Of a stretch of DNA of 64,000 bases, positions 40,836 through 49,771 are shown in pieces. Numbering within the stretch: position 1 is the stretch's first letter; each line of letters begins with the position of its first letter. The notes below the pieces were generated by a model. It made no database searches. It saw only the letters and a list, made by a program, of their open reading frames with translations, and was not told where the DNA came from. Where the stretch lies: contig NZ_FNTA01000004.1 of assembly GCF_900105055.1 (NCBI RefSeq), positions 2,139,501 to 2,203,500 on the forward strand. The letters run 5' to 3'. The position numbers and the translations under genes were made by a program. The stretch is from Amycolatopsis lurida (GTDB taxonomy: Bacteria; Actinomycetota; Actinomycetes; Mycobacteriales; Pseudonocardiaceae).

Positions 40836-42026
40836 TCACCATCCGATCGGCATGGAGCGGGGCCCCCGCACCAGCATCTGCGTCTTCCACACGATATCGC
40901 CGTCGAGGTGCAGTCCGGGGAGATCCCGCAGCAACGCCCGCAGGGCCTCCTGCAGTTCCAGCCGCGCCAGCGGGGCGCCGAGGCAGTGGTGCACGCCGTG
41001 CCCGAAACCGAGGTGAGGATTGGACTCCCGGCCGAATTCGAGGGTTTCCGCCGACGTGAACTGGAGCGCGTCCCGGTTGGCGGCACCGATCGCGACCATC
41101 ACCGGCTCGCCCTCCTTCACGAGCACATCACCCACCTGGATGTCTTCGGTGGCGTAGCGGGCGAACCCGGCTCCGGCACCCAGAGGGATGAATCGCAGCA
41201 GTTCCTCGACCGCGGCCGGGATCAGGTCCAGGTCCGCGCGCAGCCGGGCGAGCTGCTCCGGCTGTTCGAGCAGGGCGTAGACGAAGTTGGGGATCTGGCT
41301 GGCGGTGGTCTCGTGGCCGGCGATCAGGATGCCGATGCACATGTCGACCAGTTCCAGCTCGCTGAGCCGGTCGCGGACGTCGCGCGCCTCGATCAGCGCG
41401 GTCATCAGGTCGTCCTGGGGCTCGGCGCGATGCTGCTCGACGAGCACGTGCATGTACGCCCGCAGCTCGTCCTGGTTGGCCATCATCTCTTCGGTGGTCA
41501 GCGGGCTGGTCGACAGCGCGGCGTCGCTCCACACGCGGAACTTCGGCCGGTCCTCGACCGGGACACCGAGCAGTTCGCAGATCACCGCGACCGGGATCGG
41601 CAGCGCGTAGTCCTCGACCAGGTCGGCGGGCTGCCCCTTGGCCTTCATGTCCTGGATCAGGCCCGCCGCCAGCTCGGCGACGCGCGGCCGCAGCAGTTCG
41701 ACGCGCCGCATGGTGAACGCCTTCGCGACCAGCGTGCGCAGCCGGGTGTGATCCGGCGGGTCCATGCTCAGGATCCCGCCGGGCCGCCTGCCCGGCGCCA
41801 TCCGCGGCTCGTCCCGTTCCGCCGCCATCGCACGGGAGAAGCGCCGGTCGCCCAGTACGAAGCGCGCGTCGGCGTATCGGGTGGCGAGCCACGCCGGCTC
41901 ACCGTGCGGAAGACGGACACGGAGCATGCCCTTGGTCGCGCGGGCGGCCGCGTAGGCCTCGTTGAGTTCGAGCCCGGCGTCTTCGTTGAAGGGATAGGCG
42001 ACGAATTCGGTGTCTGTGGTGGTCAT
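40836..42026 (-). CDS. Cytochrome P450
   Basis: A 396-residue soluble bacterial P450. The I-helix motif GHETTAS is at 237-243, the ExxR pair is Glu275/Arg278, and the heme-thiolate loop FGHGVHHCLGAPLAR places the ligand at Cys348. The conserved DPPDHTRLRTLVAKAFT is also seen. It resembles the CYP105/107 group, but the substrate is not deducible. It is cotranscribed with the ferredoxin gene and divergent from the TetR gene, with a 20-bp palindrome between, so it is likely repressed until a ligand binds the TetR protein. Confidence 0.95.
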   Translation of the reverse strand: MTTTDTEFVAYPFNEDAGLELNEAYAAARATKGMLRVRLPHGEPAWLATRYADARFVLGDRRFSRAMAAERDEPRMAPGRRPGGILSMDPPDHTRLRTLVAKAFTMRRVELLRPRVAELAAGLIQDMKAKGQPADLVEDYALPIPVAVICELLGVPVEDRPKFRVWSDAALSTSPLTTEEMMANQDELRAYMHVLVEQHRAEPQDDLMTALIEARDVRDRLSELELVDMCIGILIAGHETTASQIPNFVYALLEQPEQLARLRADLDLIPAAVEELLRFIPLGAGAGFARYATEDIQVGDVLVKEGEPVMVAIGAANRDALQFTSAETLEFGRESNPHLGFGHGVHHCLGAPLARLELQEALRALLRDLPGLHLDGDIVWKTQMLVRGPRSMPIGW

Positions 42027-42054
42027 TTATCCGGAAACCCCCCGGCTCGGCGGT

Positions 42055-42074
42055 TTGTAAGCAACTGCTTACAA
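42055..42074. promoter_or_regulatory. TetR operator candidate TTGTAAGCA-AC-TGCTTACAA
   Basis: Perfect 9-bp arms around AC, 28 bp upstream of the P450 start and 64 bp upstream of the TetR start. It sits in an AT-rich patch that probably holds both promoters. Length and symmetry match TetR-family operators. Confidence 0.75.
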
Positions 42075-42138
42075 CGCTAACCATGATCACGGTGAGCGTC
42101 AATGCGCCTACCGTGCGACGTCCGGCTAGCCTTTGGCG

Positions 42139-42705
42139 ATGACGGAAGAACCGCAGGTCCGCAAGCGTGACGCGGCCGCGACCAGGGCGGCCCTGCTCGA
42201 CGCGGCGGCGGCTCTCTTCGCCGAACGCGGTTTCGACCGGACGACCGTGCGCGACATCGCGAAACTCGCCGGGGTCAATCAGGCCTTGCTTTTCCGCTAC
42301 TTCGGTTCGAAGGACGCGCTGTTCGAGGAGGTCCTGGCGCGCGGCGGACGCGAGCAGATCGCCACCACCCCGCCGGACGAACTGCTCGGGACGGCGTTGC
42401 GCAGCATGCTGGAGTCCGACACCGGCCGCGACCGCACCCTCGACGCGTACCTGCGCTCGACGGGGCACGACAGCGCCGCCGCCGCGGTCCGGCGGCAGCT
42501 CGGCGAGGAGTACGCCAAGGTGCTCGCCACGCTGACCGACGCCGAAGACGCGGACCTGCGGGCCGACCTGATCCTCGCCTGGCTGCTCGGGATCGGTCTG
42601 GTCCGCGACATCACCGGCAAGGAACCGCTGGCCAGCGCGGATCCCGACGACGTCTGCCGCCTGGTGCTCGGCGCGGCGCGGACGTTGCTGGAGCGCAGCG
42701 GGTAA
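42139..42705 (+). CDS. TetR-family transcriptional regulator
   Basis: A 188-residue regulator. The N-terminal HTH (about 12-57) reads TRAALLDAAAALFAERGFDRTTVRDIAKLAGVNQALLFRYFGSKDALFEEVL; the helical ligand domain follows. It is divergent from the P450 gene and probably represses it and itself through the palindrome at 42055. The ATG at 42139 is preferred over a TTG two codons upstream. The inducer is presumably the P450 substrate. Confidence 0.92.
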   Translation: MTEEPQVRKRDAAATRAALLDAAAALFAERGFDRTTVRDIAKLAGVNQALLFRYFGSKDALFEEVLARGGREQIATTPPDELLGTALRSMLESDTGRDRTLDAYLRSTGHDSAAAAVRRQLGEEYAKVLATLTDAEDADLRADLILAWLLGIGLVRDITGKEPLASADPDDVCRLVLGAARTLLERSG

Positions 42706-42745
42706 TTACGTCGCCTTCCCCGGCGCGCTGCTCTACGGTCGTGCC

Positions 42746-43648
42746 GTGATCCCGTTTCCGCCCGCCGGCACCGAAGCCGAGTTCGACGCGCTGACCAGGC
42801 AAGACCTCCTTCCGGCGGTGACTTCGCTGGGCCTTGGCGAGGCTGTCCCGTTCACCGAGGGTTCCTTGCCGGTCTACGCCGTCGGCGAAGATCTGGTGCT
42901 CAAGCTGTTCCCGCCGGTGCATCGCGACGAACTCCCGACCGAGCGGACGATGCTCGAGGTCCTGCACGGGAAACTGCCGATCCCGACCCCCGCCGTGCAC
43001 GAGGCCGGTGAACGGGACGGCTGGGGCTACGTGCTCATGGACCGCCTGCGCGGCGAAACGCTGAAGGACGCCTGGCCGAAACTGTCCACAGAGGACAAGC
43101 ACCGGCTCGCTCCCGAACTCGGCGAGGCGCTGGCCGCCCTGCATTCGCTGCACGACCCGCGGCTCGACGTCCTCGGCCCGCCGGACTGGGCCGCGTTCGT
43201 CGCCGGGCAGCGCGAAAAGGTCGTCGAGCATCACCGCCGGACCGGGCTCGACGAGTCTTGGATCAGCCGGATTCCGGCGTTCCTCGACTCGGTCGACCTG
43301 GGCAGCCCGCCGGTCGTCCCGCTGCACACCGAATTCATGCGTGACCACCTCATGGTCGTCCACGACGGCGAACGCCCTCGGCTGACCGGCCTCTTCGATT
43401 TCGAACCGGCGATGCGGGGTGCGGCCGAGTACGACTTCGTCGCCGTCGGTCTGTTCGTTTCGGGCGGGGACAAGGATTTCCTGCGTCGCCTGCTGGCCGG
43501 ATACGGCGTCGAGCCGGACGAAGAGTTCTCCCGGCGTTGCCTGGCCTACGCTCTTTTGCACGTCTACAGCAATTTCACCTGGTACTTCAGGGTTCTTCCC
43601 GCACCGGACGAGCCGACGCTGGAGAGCCTCAGCCGCGCTTGGTGGTAG
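42746..43648 (+). CDS. Aminoglycoside phosphotransferase-like (APH) family protein
   Basis: A 300-residue kinase-fold protein. The N-lobe has YAVGEDLVLKLFPP with the ATP-binding lysine; the Brenner motif is atypical, with VVPLHTEFMRDHLMVVHD in place of HGDLHxxN; the metal motif is seen in LTGLFDFEPAMRGAAEYDF. The H-x-E rather than H-x-D change at the catalytic loop makes activity uncertain. It starts at GTG 42746. It is 40 bp after the TetR gene on the same strand but shows no functional link to the P450. Confidence 0.82.
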   Translation: MIPFPPAGTEAEFDALTRQDLLPAVTSLGLGEAVPFTEGSLPVYAVGEDLVLKLFPPVHRDELPTERTMLEVLHGKLPIPTPAVHEAGERDGWGYVLMDRLRGETLKDAWPKLSTEDKHRLAPELGEALAALHSLHDPRLDVLGPPDWAAFVAGQREKVVEHHRRTGLDESWISRIPAFLDSVDLGSPPVVPLHTEFMRDHLMVVHDGERPRLTGLFDFEPAMRGAAEYDFVAVGLFVSGGDKDFLRRLLAGYGVEPDEEFSRRCLAYALLHVYSNFTWYFRVLPAPDEPTLESLSRAWW

Positions 43649-43750
43649 CTCACGTGACGGGTACGGCTTCCGGGCCGCGGATCGAGAGCGGCAGGCGGCG
43701 CGGCCGGAAGGACCCGGCCGGTCACCCGCCCGAAGAGCCGAAGATCCTTC

Positions 43751-44305
43751 TCACCCGGTGATAATCCCGCGCAGGAACTCCAGGTAGCCCGGCCGCTCGG
43801 CCGCGGACAGCAGCGTTCCGCCGCTCGCTCGCTGAGCCTGGATCAGGCCGAGGAAAGCCGTGTACGCCAGTAGACCTCGATGCCGGGCCTCGGTTTCGGG
43901 ACGGCCCATTTCCCGGAAACACCGGACGATGAAGTCGACGCGCCGCGCGGTGACGTCCGCGAGCAGCGGGCCGATCACCGGGTCGCCGGCATGGGCGAGC
44001 AGGGTCAGCTCGGCCCGCTCGTCGTCCTTGCCGCTGAAGACGAGTTCGAAAAGCTCGCGCAGCCTTCGCTCCGGATCCGAGATCCCGTCCAGCAGGGTGA
44101 TCAGCGCCTCGGTGTCGTGCTCGACCCACCGGCGCACGGCCGCTTCGACCAGGGCGTCCCGATTCGCGAAATGCCAGTAGAAGCTGCCTTTCGTCGTCCC
44201 GAGTTTCGCCGCGAGAGGCTCGACGGCGATCGCGGCGACCCCGCCGTCGCACAACGCTTCGAGCGCCGCGTCGGCCCAATCTTCACGGGCGAGCTTCCGT
44301 TTCAC
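43751..44305 (-). CDS. TetR-family transcriptional regulator
   Basis: A 184-residue repressor. The HTH is DWADAALEALCDGGVAAIAVEPLAAKLGTTKGSFYWHFANRDALVEA; the ligand domain contains ELFELVFSGKDD. The GTG at 44305 is chosen because the in-frame ATG at 44341 lies inside the operator-like palindrome. It is divergent from the SRPBCC gene and the palindrome 44307-44350 begins just before its start, so it very likely represses itself and that gene. Confidence 0.88.
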   Translation of the reverse strand: MKRKLAREDWADAALEALCDGGVAAIAVEPLAAKLGTTKGSFYWHFANRDALVEAAVRRWVEHDTEALITLLDGISDPERRLRELFELVFSGKDDERAELTLLAHAGDPVIGPLLADVTARRVDFIVRCFREMGRPETEARHRGLLAYTAFLGLIQAQRASGGTLLSAAERPGYLEFLRGIITG

Positions 44306-44306
44306 G

Positions 44307-44350
44307 CTCCGTACGCTACCGTATGGGAAACCATACGGCACCGTACGGAG
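44307..44350. promoter_or_regulatory. Extended 44-bp palindromic TetR operator
   Basis: Arms CTCCGTACGCTACCGTATGG (44307-44326) and its near complement (44331-44350) match at 18 of 20 positions around GAAA. The inner core CCGTATGG-GAAA-CCATACGG is perfect. The right arm ends in GGAG, which overlaps the ribosome-binding site of the SRPBCC gene, so two repressor dimers could block both transcription and translation start sites. Confidence 0.8.
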
Positions 44351-44356
44351 GCTGAC

Positions 44357-44902
44357 ATGCCCTTCGGATCACCCGCGAACTGGGGCGCGACCCCGGAAGA
44401 ACGCCGCCGCGCGCAGCCGGCGGACACCCTGCTCGACGGCCCGATCGCGCACTTCGACCGGGCGATCACCGTGCACGCGCCCGCCGCGCTCGCCTACCGC
44501 TGGCTCTGCCAGATCTCGGTCGCGCCCTACAGCTACGACCTGCTCGACAATCTGGGGCGCCGCAGTCCGAGCACGCTCACCCCCGGCGCCGACGAACTCG
44601 CTCCCGGCGACAAGCTGATCGTGTTCGAGCTGACCGAGGTCGAACCGGGGCACCAGCTCACCGGCCGCACCTTCGCCGAATCCGAGAAGGTGTTCGGCCC
44701 GGTGGCCGCCACTTACTCGGTCGAACCGATCGACGAAACCTCCTGTCGCATGCTGTGCCGCATCATCGTCACCTCGAAGGGATTCCGCGGCCGCCTCAAG
44801 GAGTTCCTGCTCGGCTGGGGCGACCTGGTCATGATGCGGAAGCAGCTGCTGACGTTGAAGAAGTACGCCGAACGGGACGCGCGGCTCGGTCACCTCTCGT
44901 GA
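44357..44902 (+). CDS. SRPBCC-family (START-like) protein
   Basis: A 181-residue protein with a polyketide cyclase/START-like fold. ITVHAPAALAYRWLCQISVAPYSYDLLDNLGRRSP and EVEPGHQLTGRTFAES form the hydrophobic cavity strands, and the last helix region is FRGRLKEFLLGWGDLVMMRKQLLTLKKYAERD. It probably binds a lipid or polyketide-like ligand; function is unknown. The ATG at 44357 follows GGAGG. It is controlled by the divergent TetR by context. Its TGA stop is in the family A palindrome. Confidence 0.85.
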   Translation: MPFGSPANWGATPEERRRAQPADTLLDGPIAHFDRAITVHAPAALAYRWLCQISVAPYSYDLLDNLGRRSPSTLTPGADELAPGDKLIVFELTEVEPGHQLTGRTFAESEKVFGPVAATYSVEPIDETSCRMLCRIIVTSKGFRGRLKEFLLGWGDLVMMRKQLLTLKKYAERDARLGHLS

Positions 44903-44941
44903 GTGGTAAGGACGGTTAGAACCGTCCTTACCACTCACGAG
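44896..44941. terminator. 46-bp palindrome, family A, copy 4
   Basis: Perfect 22-bp arms with centre AG. It contains the stop codon of the SRPBCC gene at 44900-44902 and ends 4 bp before the stop of the convergent oxidoreductase gene. Confidence 0.85.
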
Positions 44942-44944
44942 CGT

Positions 44945-47719
44945 CTAGGGCAGCGCGCGCCTCAACAGCTCGGCCAGGTGCAGCGCCCGCCGTCCGTCGA
45001 GCTGCTCGATCTGCGTCCGGCAGCTGAAGCCGTCGGCGACCACCTCGGTGCCCTCGGCCGCGGCACGGATCGCGGGCAGCATGCGGTCTTCGGCGCAGGC
45101 GACGGAAACGTCGTAGTGCCCGCGTTCGAAGCCGAAGTTGCCCGCCAGTCCACAGCAGCCGGAGTCCATTGTGGAATTGTGGACACCCGCGGCGCGCATC
45201 GCGGCCTCGTCGGCGTCGAAGCCGAGCACGGCGTGCTGGTGACAGTGCACCTGGCTGAGCGCTTCGACGTCGAGCGACCGGAATTCGAGCGGCGAGTCCT
45301 CGACGAGTTCGGCGAAGGTCCTGGTCCGTTCGGCGAGCAGTTCCGCCACCGGGTCGCCGGGCAGGAGCGCCGGGAGATCGCCGCGGAACAGAGCCGTGCA
45401 GCTCGGCTCCAGACCCGCCACCTGATATCCCGCACGCAGGTACGGTTCGAGTACGGAAAGCGTGCGGCGCAACACCTTCTTCGCCGCGTCGAGCTGTCCG
45501 GTGGACACCAGGGTCAGCCCGCAGCAGACGCCGCGATCGGGCAGGACGACGTCGTAGCCGGCGGCGGTGAGCACCTCGGCCGCGGCGTCGAGGACGTCCG
45601 GGGTGAGGTAGTTGTTGAAGGAGTCGGGCCAGAGCACGACGGGCCGGGAGCCGGTCGCCCAGCGCTTCAGGTCGGTGCGGCGCCGGGTGAACGGCGCCGT
45701 GGCGAACGTCGGCAGCTCCCGTTCCGGCGCGATCCCGCCGAACTTCTTCAGGAGCCCGGAGAACCGGCGTGAGATCGTGTTCGCCGGCCGGGGCGCCAGC
45801 GCCGCCGCGCGCAACCACAGCGGAAGCCAGCCCATCGAGTAGTGCGACGCCGGGCGCAGCCGTCCCTTGTGATGCTGGTGCAGGAACTCCGCCTTGTACG
45901 TCGCCATGTCGACGTCGACCGGGCAATCGGACAGGCATCCTTTGCACGACAGGCAGAGATCCAGCGCCTCGGCGACCTCTTCCGAGCGCCAGCCGTCGGT
46001 GATCAGTTCGCCGTTCACCATTTCGGCGAGCAGATGCGCGCGCCCCCGCGTCGAGTGCTTTTCCTCGCGCGTGGCGCGGTAGCTCGGGCACATCACGCCC
46101 GCACCGGTGGTGTTGCGGCATTTCCCGACGCCGACGCAGCGCCGCATCGCCTGCCCGAAGCTGCCCCGGTCTTCCGGGTACGCGAGCGCGGTGACGTCTT
46201 CGAGGTCCAGCGGCGCGCGCCGGACGCGGAGATCGGCGTCGACCGGCCTGGGGTTCACCAGGATGCCCGGGTTCATCATGCCCGCCGGATCGAAGATTCC
46301 CTTGAACCGCGCGAAGAGCGCGAGGATTTCGGGGCTGTACATCCGGGTCAGCAGTTCCGAGCGGGCCTGTCCGTCACCGTGTTCCCCGGACAGCGAGCCA
46401 CCGTGCGCGGCGACCAGGTCCGCCGCCTCTTCGAGGAACGACCGGAACCCGGCGATCCCTCGCGGTGACAACAGATCGAAGTCCAGCCGCAGGTGCAGGC
46501 AGCCCTCGCCGTAGTGGCCGTAGACGACGCTCTTGCGGCCGTGCTCGCGCATGAGCTGCTTGAACTCCCGCAGATAGGCGCCCAAACGCTCGGGCGGGAC
46601 GGCCGCGTCCTCCCAGCCGGGCCAGGCCTCCTCACCGCCGGCCAGCCGGGTCGCGAGACCGGCGCCCTCCTCCCGGATCCGCCACAGCCGCTTCTGCGCG
46701 GCCACGTCGTCCAGGAGCGCGGATCCGGTCAGCGCGCCGCGGAGCCCGTCGATCAGGCCGCGCGCCTTGTCCGGATCGGCCATCTCGACGAACAGCCACG
46801 CACCGCCCGGCGGAAGCCCGTCGGCGCGACCGGGTTCGAGCAGGGCGACGAGGTCCGCGTCGACACCCTCGACGGTCAGCGGCGACCACGGCAGGATCTC
46901 CATGACCGCGTCGGCCGCGGCGATGTCGGACTCGAAGCCGAGCACCGCGAGCACCTTGCGTTTCGGCACCTCGGCGAGGGACACCGTCGCCTCCAGCACG
47001 GTGACGCAGGTGCCCTCGCTGCCGACCAGCGCCTTGGCGACGTCGAAACCGTTCTCCGGCAACAGGTGCTCCAGCCCGTAGCCGGACACCCGCCTGCTGA
47101 ACGAGGACAGCTCGGTCCGCAGCAGCGCCAGGTTGTCGTGGACGAGCGCGCGCAGTTCCGAGAAGACCCGGCCTTCCGTGCCGGGCCGGGACGCCCGCGC
47201 GTCCACTTCGGACGGCGACGTCGGGCCGACGGTGAGCCGGGTGCCGTCGTAGAGCAGCACGTCCAGTTCCCGGACGACGTCGACCGTCCGGCCCCAGGCG
47301 ACCGAATGCGAGCCGCAGGCGTTGTTGCCGATCATCCCGCCGATCGTGCAGCGCGAATGCGTCGACGGATCGGGCCCGAACCGGAGGCCGTGGGGCGCGG
47401 CGAGCCGCTGGAGGTCGTCGAGGACGGTTCCCGGGGCGACCCTCGCCGTGCGGGCGGCCGGGTCGAGGCCGAGAACGCCGCCGAAGTGGCGTGACGTGTC
47501 GATCACGACGCCCGGCCCGCACGAGTTGCCGGCGACGCTGGTGCCGCCGCCGCGGGCGATCACGGGCAGCCCGGCCTCCCGGCAGGCGGCGACGGCCGCG
47601 ATCACTTCGTCGACGCTCCGCGGCAGCACCACACCCTTCGGCACGTGCCGGTAGTTGGAGGCATCGGTCGTGTACAGCGCCAGTGTCGCGGCGTCGGCCA
47701 GGATCTCCACGGGGTCCAT
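44945..47719 (-). CDS. FAD-binding and Fe-S D-2-hydroxyacid (D-lactate/glycolate) dehydrogenase
   Basis: A 924-residue fusion of a GlcD-like and a GlcF-like half. Residues about 1-490 form the FAD PCMH domain (VIARGGGTSVAGNSCGPGVVID, IGGMIGNNACGSHSVAWGRT) and FAD-oxidase C domain. Then come two 4Fe-4S motifs, CVGVGKCRNTTGAGVMCPSY and CLSCKGCLSDCPVDVD, and the CCG domains GVCCGLTLVSTG and SGCCGLAGNFG. This architecture oxidises D-2-hydroxyacids such as D-lactate or D-2-hydroxyglutarate and passes electrons to the quinone pool. It is membrane-associated by analogy. It is divergent from the histidine kinase gene, 86 bp away. Confidence 0.92.
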   Translation of the reverse strand: MDPVEILADAATLALYTTDASNYRHVPKGVVLPRSVDEVIAAVAACREAGLPVIARGGGTSVAGNSCGPGVVIDTSRHFGGVLGLDPAARTARVAPGTVLDDLQRLAAPHGLRFGPDPSTHSRCTIGGMIGNNACGSHSVAWGRTVDVVRELDVLLYDGTRLTVGPTSPSEVDARASRPGTEGRVFSELRALVHDNLALLRTELSSFSRRVSGYGLEHLLPENGFDVAKALVGSEGTCVTVLEATVSLAEVPKRKVLAVLGFESDIAAADAVMEILPWSPLTVEGVDADLVALLEPGRADGLPPGGAWLFVEMADPDKARGLIDGLRGALTGSALLDDVAAQKRLWRIREEGAGLATRLAGGEEAWPGWEDAAVPPERLGAYLREFKQLMREHGRKSVVYGHYGEGCLHLRLDFDLLSPRGIAGFRSFLEEAADLVAAHGGSLSGEHGDGQARSELLTRMYSPEILALFARFKGIFDPAGMMNPGILVNPRPVDADLRVRRAPLDLEDVTALAYPEDRGSFGQAMRRCVGVGKCRNTTGAGVMCPSYRATREEKHSTRGRAHLLAEMVNGELITDGWRSEEVAEALDLCLSCKGCLSDCPVDVDMATYKAEFLHQHHKGRLRPASHYSMGWLPLWLRAAALAPRPANTISRRFSGLLKKFGGIAPERELPTFATAPFTRRRTDLKRWATGSRPVVLWPDSFNNYLTPDVLDAAAEVLTAAGYDVVLPDRGVCCGLTLVSTGQLDAAKKVLRRTLSVLEPYLRAGYQVAGLEPSCTALFRGDLPALLPGDPVAELLAERTRTFAELVEDSPLEFRSLDVEALSQVHCHQHAVLGFDADEAAMRAAGVHNSTMDSGCCGLAGNFGFERGHYDVSVACAEDRMLPAIRAAAEGTEVVADGFSCRTQIEQLDGRRALHLAELLRRALP

Positions 47720-47805
47720 TCAAGACAACCGCGGGCGAGAACGCATCGGCGAACCTCTCCGGACGGGTGTGTCGGAAACCACGTCCGATATGCGATCGTG
47801 AGCGC

Positions 47806-48981
47806 GTGACGGCGAGACGGCACGCCGGTGAAGACCTCGCCGCCGAGCACAGCGCGGTGCTCGGCGGGCTTCTTCGCGAGCGCGAAGAGCTGCTCGCCAC
47901 CCTCGACCGGGTCGCGGCCCTCAACGGCACCGCGCGCCTGATCCGCGAGTCGATCGGCACGCATTCCGGCTTCGTCGCCGAGCTGACCGGGCCCGAACAG
48001 GCGGTGATCCGCTGGATGTCGGGCACCCGCACGGACGCGTTGCAGGACCTCGCCGTGCCCATCGGCCAGGGCATCGGCGGGCGGGTGCTCGCGCTGGGCA
48101 AGCCGGTGCGGGTCAACGACTACGTCAACTCGCCGAGCATCACCCACCAGTTCGACGCGCAGGTACGCGGTGAGGGCCTCGCCGCGATGATCGCCGTCCC
48201 GATCGTCAGCGGGACCGAGACCGTCGCCATCGCGTACGCCGCCATGCGCGAGCGCCGCGACTTCGGCGACGACGCGGTCCAGTCCCTCGAAGACATCGCC
48301 ACCGAGGCCGGCCGGGCGCTGAAACTGGCGTCGGTCGCCGAGGCCGACCGCGAGACCGCGCTGTCCGCCGAGCGGCTCCGGATGCAGAGCGCGCTGCACG
48401 ATTCGGTCGGCGCGCTGCTGTTCTCCATCGGCGTCCAGGTCCGGAACCTGCACGAGGACATCAGCGACAACCCGGCGCTCGAATCGCGGCTGCGACGGCT
48501 GGAGGGCGACGTGTCGGCCGCGTCGAGAGCGCTGCGCGAGTCGTTGCTGGCGTTGTCGGAGTCGAGCCCGGAACGCGCGCTGCCGGTGGAGCTGGCCGAG
48601 CACTGCCGCTCGTTCCAGGCGCGCTGCGGCGTCCCGGCGCGCTTCGTCCAGCTCGCGCCGGTGCCGCGGCTCGACGCCGAACGCACCGGCCTGCTGGTGG
48701 CGGCGGTGCGGGAGGGCCTGCTCAACGTGGAGAAGCACGCGGACGCGCTGTCCGTCGTGGTCAGCCTGCTGCCCAGCGAAGACGGCGTGCAGGTGGTGGT
48801 CGCCGACGACGGGACCGGGCATCGCTCCGGAGACGAGGAGCCTGAGCCGGGGACCGGGATGGGGCTGCGCGCGCTGGCCGAACGCGCCGCGCGGCTCGGC
48901 GGCCGGGTCAGCCTGGTCCGCGACGAGGACGACGGGTGCACGCTGCGCGCATGGGTACCGGAACCGTGCCGTCGCCGGTGA
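47806..48981 (+). CDS. GAF-domain sensor histidine kinase (NarL-type partner)
   Basis: A 391-residue soluble kinase. A GAF domain (about 35-180: GTHSGFVAELTGPEQAVIRWMSGTR to DDAVQSLEDIATEAG) precedes the HisKA_3 dimerisation helix with His198 in SALHDSVGALLFSIGVQ, then an HATPase domain with an N-box (REGLLNVEKHADAL), DDGTG and GMGLRALAERAARLGG. No membrane segment is present, so it senses a cytoplasmic ligand, perhaps redox or a small molecule via GAF. The GTG at 47806 is chosen; longer readings of this frame are antisense to the oxidoreductase. It overlaps the response regulator gene, forming a two-component pair. Confidence 0.92.
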   Translation: MTARRHAGEDLAAEHSAVLGGLLREREELLATLDRVAALNGTARLIRESIGTHSGFVAELTGPEQAVIRWMSGTRTDALQDLAVPIGQGIGGRVLALGKPVRVNDYVNSPSITHQFDAQVRGEGLAAMIAVPIVSGTETVAIAYAAMRERRDFGDDAVQSLEDIATEAGRALKLASVAEADRETALSAERLRMQSALHDSVGALLFSIGVQVRNLHEDISDNPALESRLRRLEGDVSAASRALRESLLALSESSPERALPVELAEHCRSFQARCGVPARFVQLAPVPRLDAERTGLLVAAVREGLLNVEKHADALSVVVSLLPSEDGVQVVVADDGTGHRSGDEEPEPGTGMGLRALAERAARLGGRVSLVRDEDDGCTLRAWVPEPCRRR

Positions 48982-49592
48982 CGGTCCTCGTCGTGGACGA
49001 CCACCCGGTGGTCCGCGACGGGGTGAGCCTGCTGCTGCGCTACGACCCGGCGATGACCGTGGTCGGTTCGGCCGAGACCGGCCGGTCCGCGATCCAGCGG
49101 GCGGCTGAGCTGAAGCCGGTGCTGATCCTGCTGGACCTGCGGCTGCCGGACATGCTCGCGCCCGAGGTCATCGCCGAGCTCCGGCGCGTGCACCCGGCCG
49201 GGCGGATCGTGGTGTTCACCGCGCACGGCGACCATCAGGGTGTCCGGGCCGCGCTGGATTCCGGGGCGCACGGCTGCCTGCTCAAGGACGTCGCCGGGAC
49301 GGATCTGGTGGCGGCGCTGCGGCAGGTGCTCAGGGGTGAGCGCGTCGTCGATCCGCGCATCTTCCCCGACGACGGCCAGCGGTCCGACGCACTGGCCCGC
49401 AGTGGCCTGACGCGGCGCGAGTACGAGGTTTTACGACTCGCGGCGCAGGGGCAGACGAATCCGGAGATCGCGGAATCGACCGGCCTGGCGCGGAACACGG
49501 TGAAGACCTACCTGCAGTCGGCACTGCACAAACTCGGCGCCCGGAACCGCGTCGAGGCCATCGGTAAAGCCTCCGAAGCCGGCCTCCTCTAA
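48951..49592 (+). CDS. NarL/FixJ-family response regulator
   Basis: A 213-residue regulator. The receiver domain carries the acidic pair VVDDHPVVRDG, phosphoacceptor Asp62 in LLDLRLPD, and lysine in GCLLKDVAG. The LuxR HTH is LTRREYEVLRLAAQGQTNPEIAESTGLARNTVKTYLQ. It would be phosphorylated by the upstream kinase and bind its own and probably nearby promoters. Three starts are possible: GTG 48936, ATG 48951, and GTG 48978 that overlaps the kinase stop by 4 bp. I take 48951. Confidence 0.9.
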   Translation: MGTGTVPSPVTVLVVDDHPVVRDGVSLLLRYDPAMTVVGSAETGRSAIQRAAELKPVLILLDLRLPDMLAPEVIAELRRVHPAGRIVVFTAHGDHQGVRAALDSGAHGCLLKDVAGTDLVAALRQVLRGERVVDPRIFPDDGQRSDALARSGLTRREYEVLRLAAQGQTNPEIAESTGLARNTVKTYLQSALHKLGARNRVEAIGKASEAGLL

Positions 49593-49598
49593 CCCCTC

Positions 49599-49662
49599 CG
49601 CAATTAGTCACCTACTTGCGGTAGTTCGACGATGAACTACCGCAAGTAGATGACGAATTGCG
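49599..49662 (+). terminator. Head-to-head 22-bp repeats forming a 29-bp-arm hairpin
   Basis: Arms 49599-49627 and 49634-49662 differ at a few positions around a 6-bp loop. It lies 6 bp after the response regulator stop and likely ends that transcript before the Liv cluster. The structure is the same as at 17751, with TAGTT extensions of each 22-bp copy. Confidence 0.8.
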
Positions 49663-49682
49663 GGGTTCGGGTGCGTGAGGAC

Positions 49683-49704
49683 CGCAAGCAGGTGACGAAT
49701 TGCG
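49683..49704. repeat. 22-bp quasi-palindromic repeat, solo copy
   Basis: A third copy 20 bp beyond the head-to-head pair, in the same orientation as its right half, with one more variant base (CAGGTGAC). It lies in the 179-bp gap before the livF-like gene. Confidence 0.75.
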
Positions 49705-49771
49705 CTGTGTCCGTTTTGTAGCCGTCTGGGTCTCCAGGTGGGGGTAACGCGGCGGAGGGTGCCCACGCAGG

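Noticed and set aside
42746..43648. Aminoglycoside resistance gene
   Set aside because: It has the kinase-like fold but an atypical catalytic loop (HTEFMRDH); specific resistance cannot be supported.
47491..47805. Longer histidine kinase start
   Set aside because: It is antisense to the FAD/Fe-S oxidoreductase; GTG 47806 is the first start after that gene.
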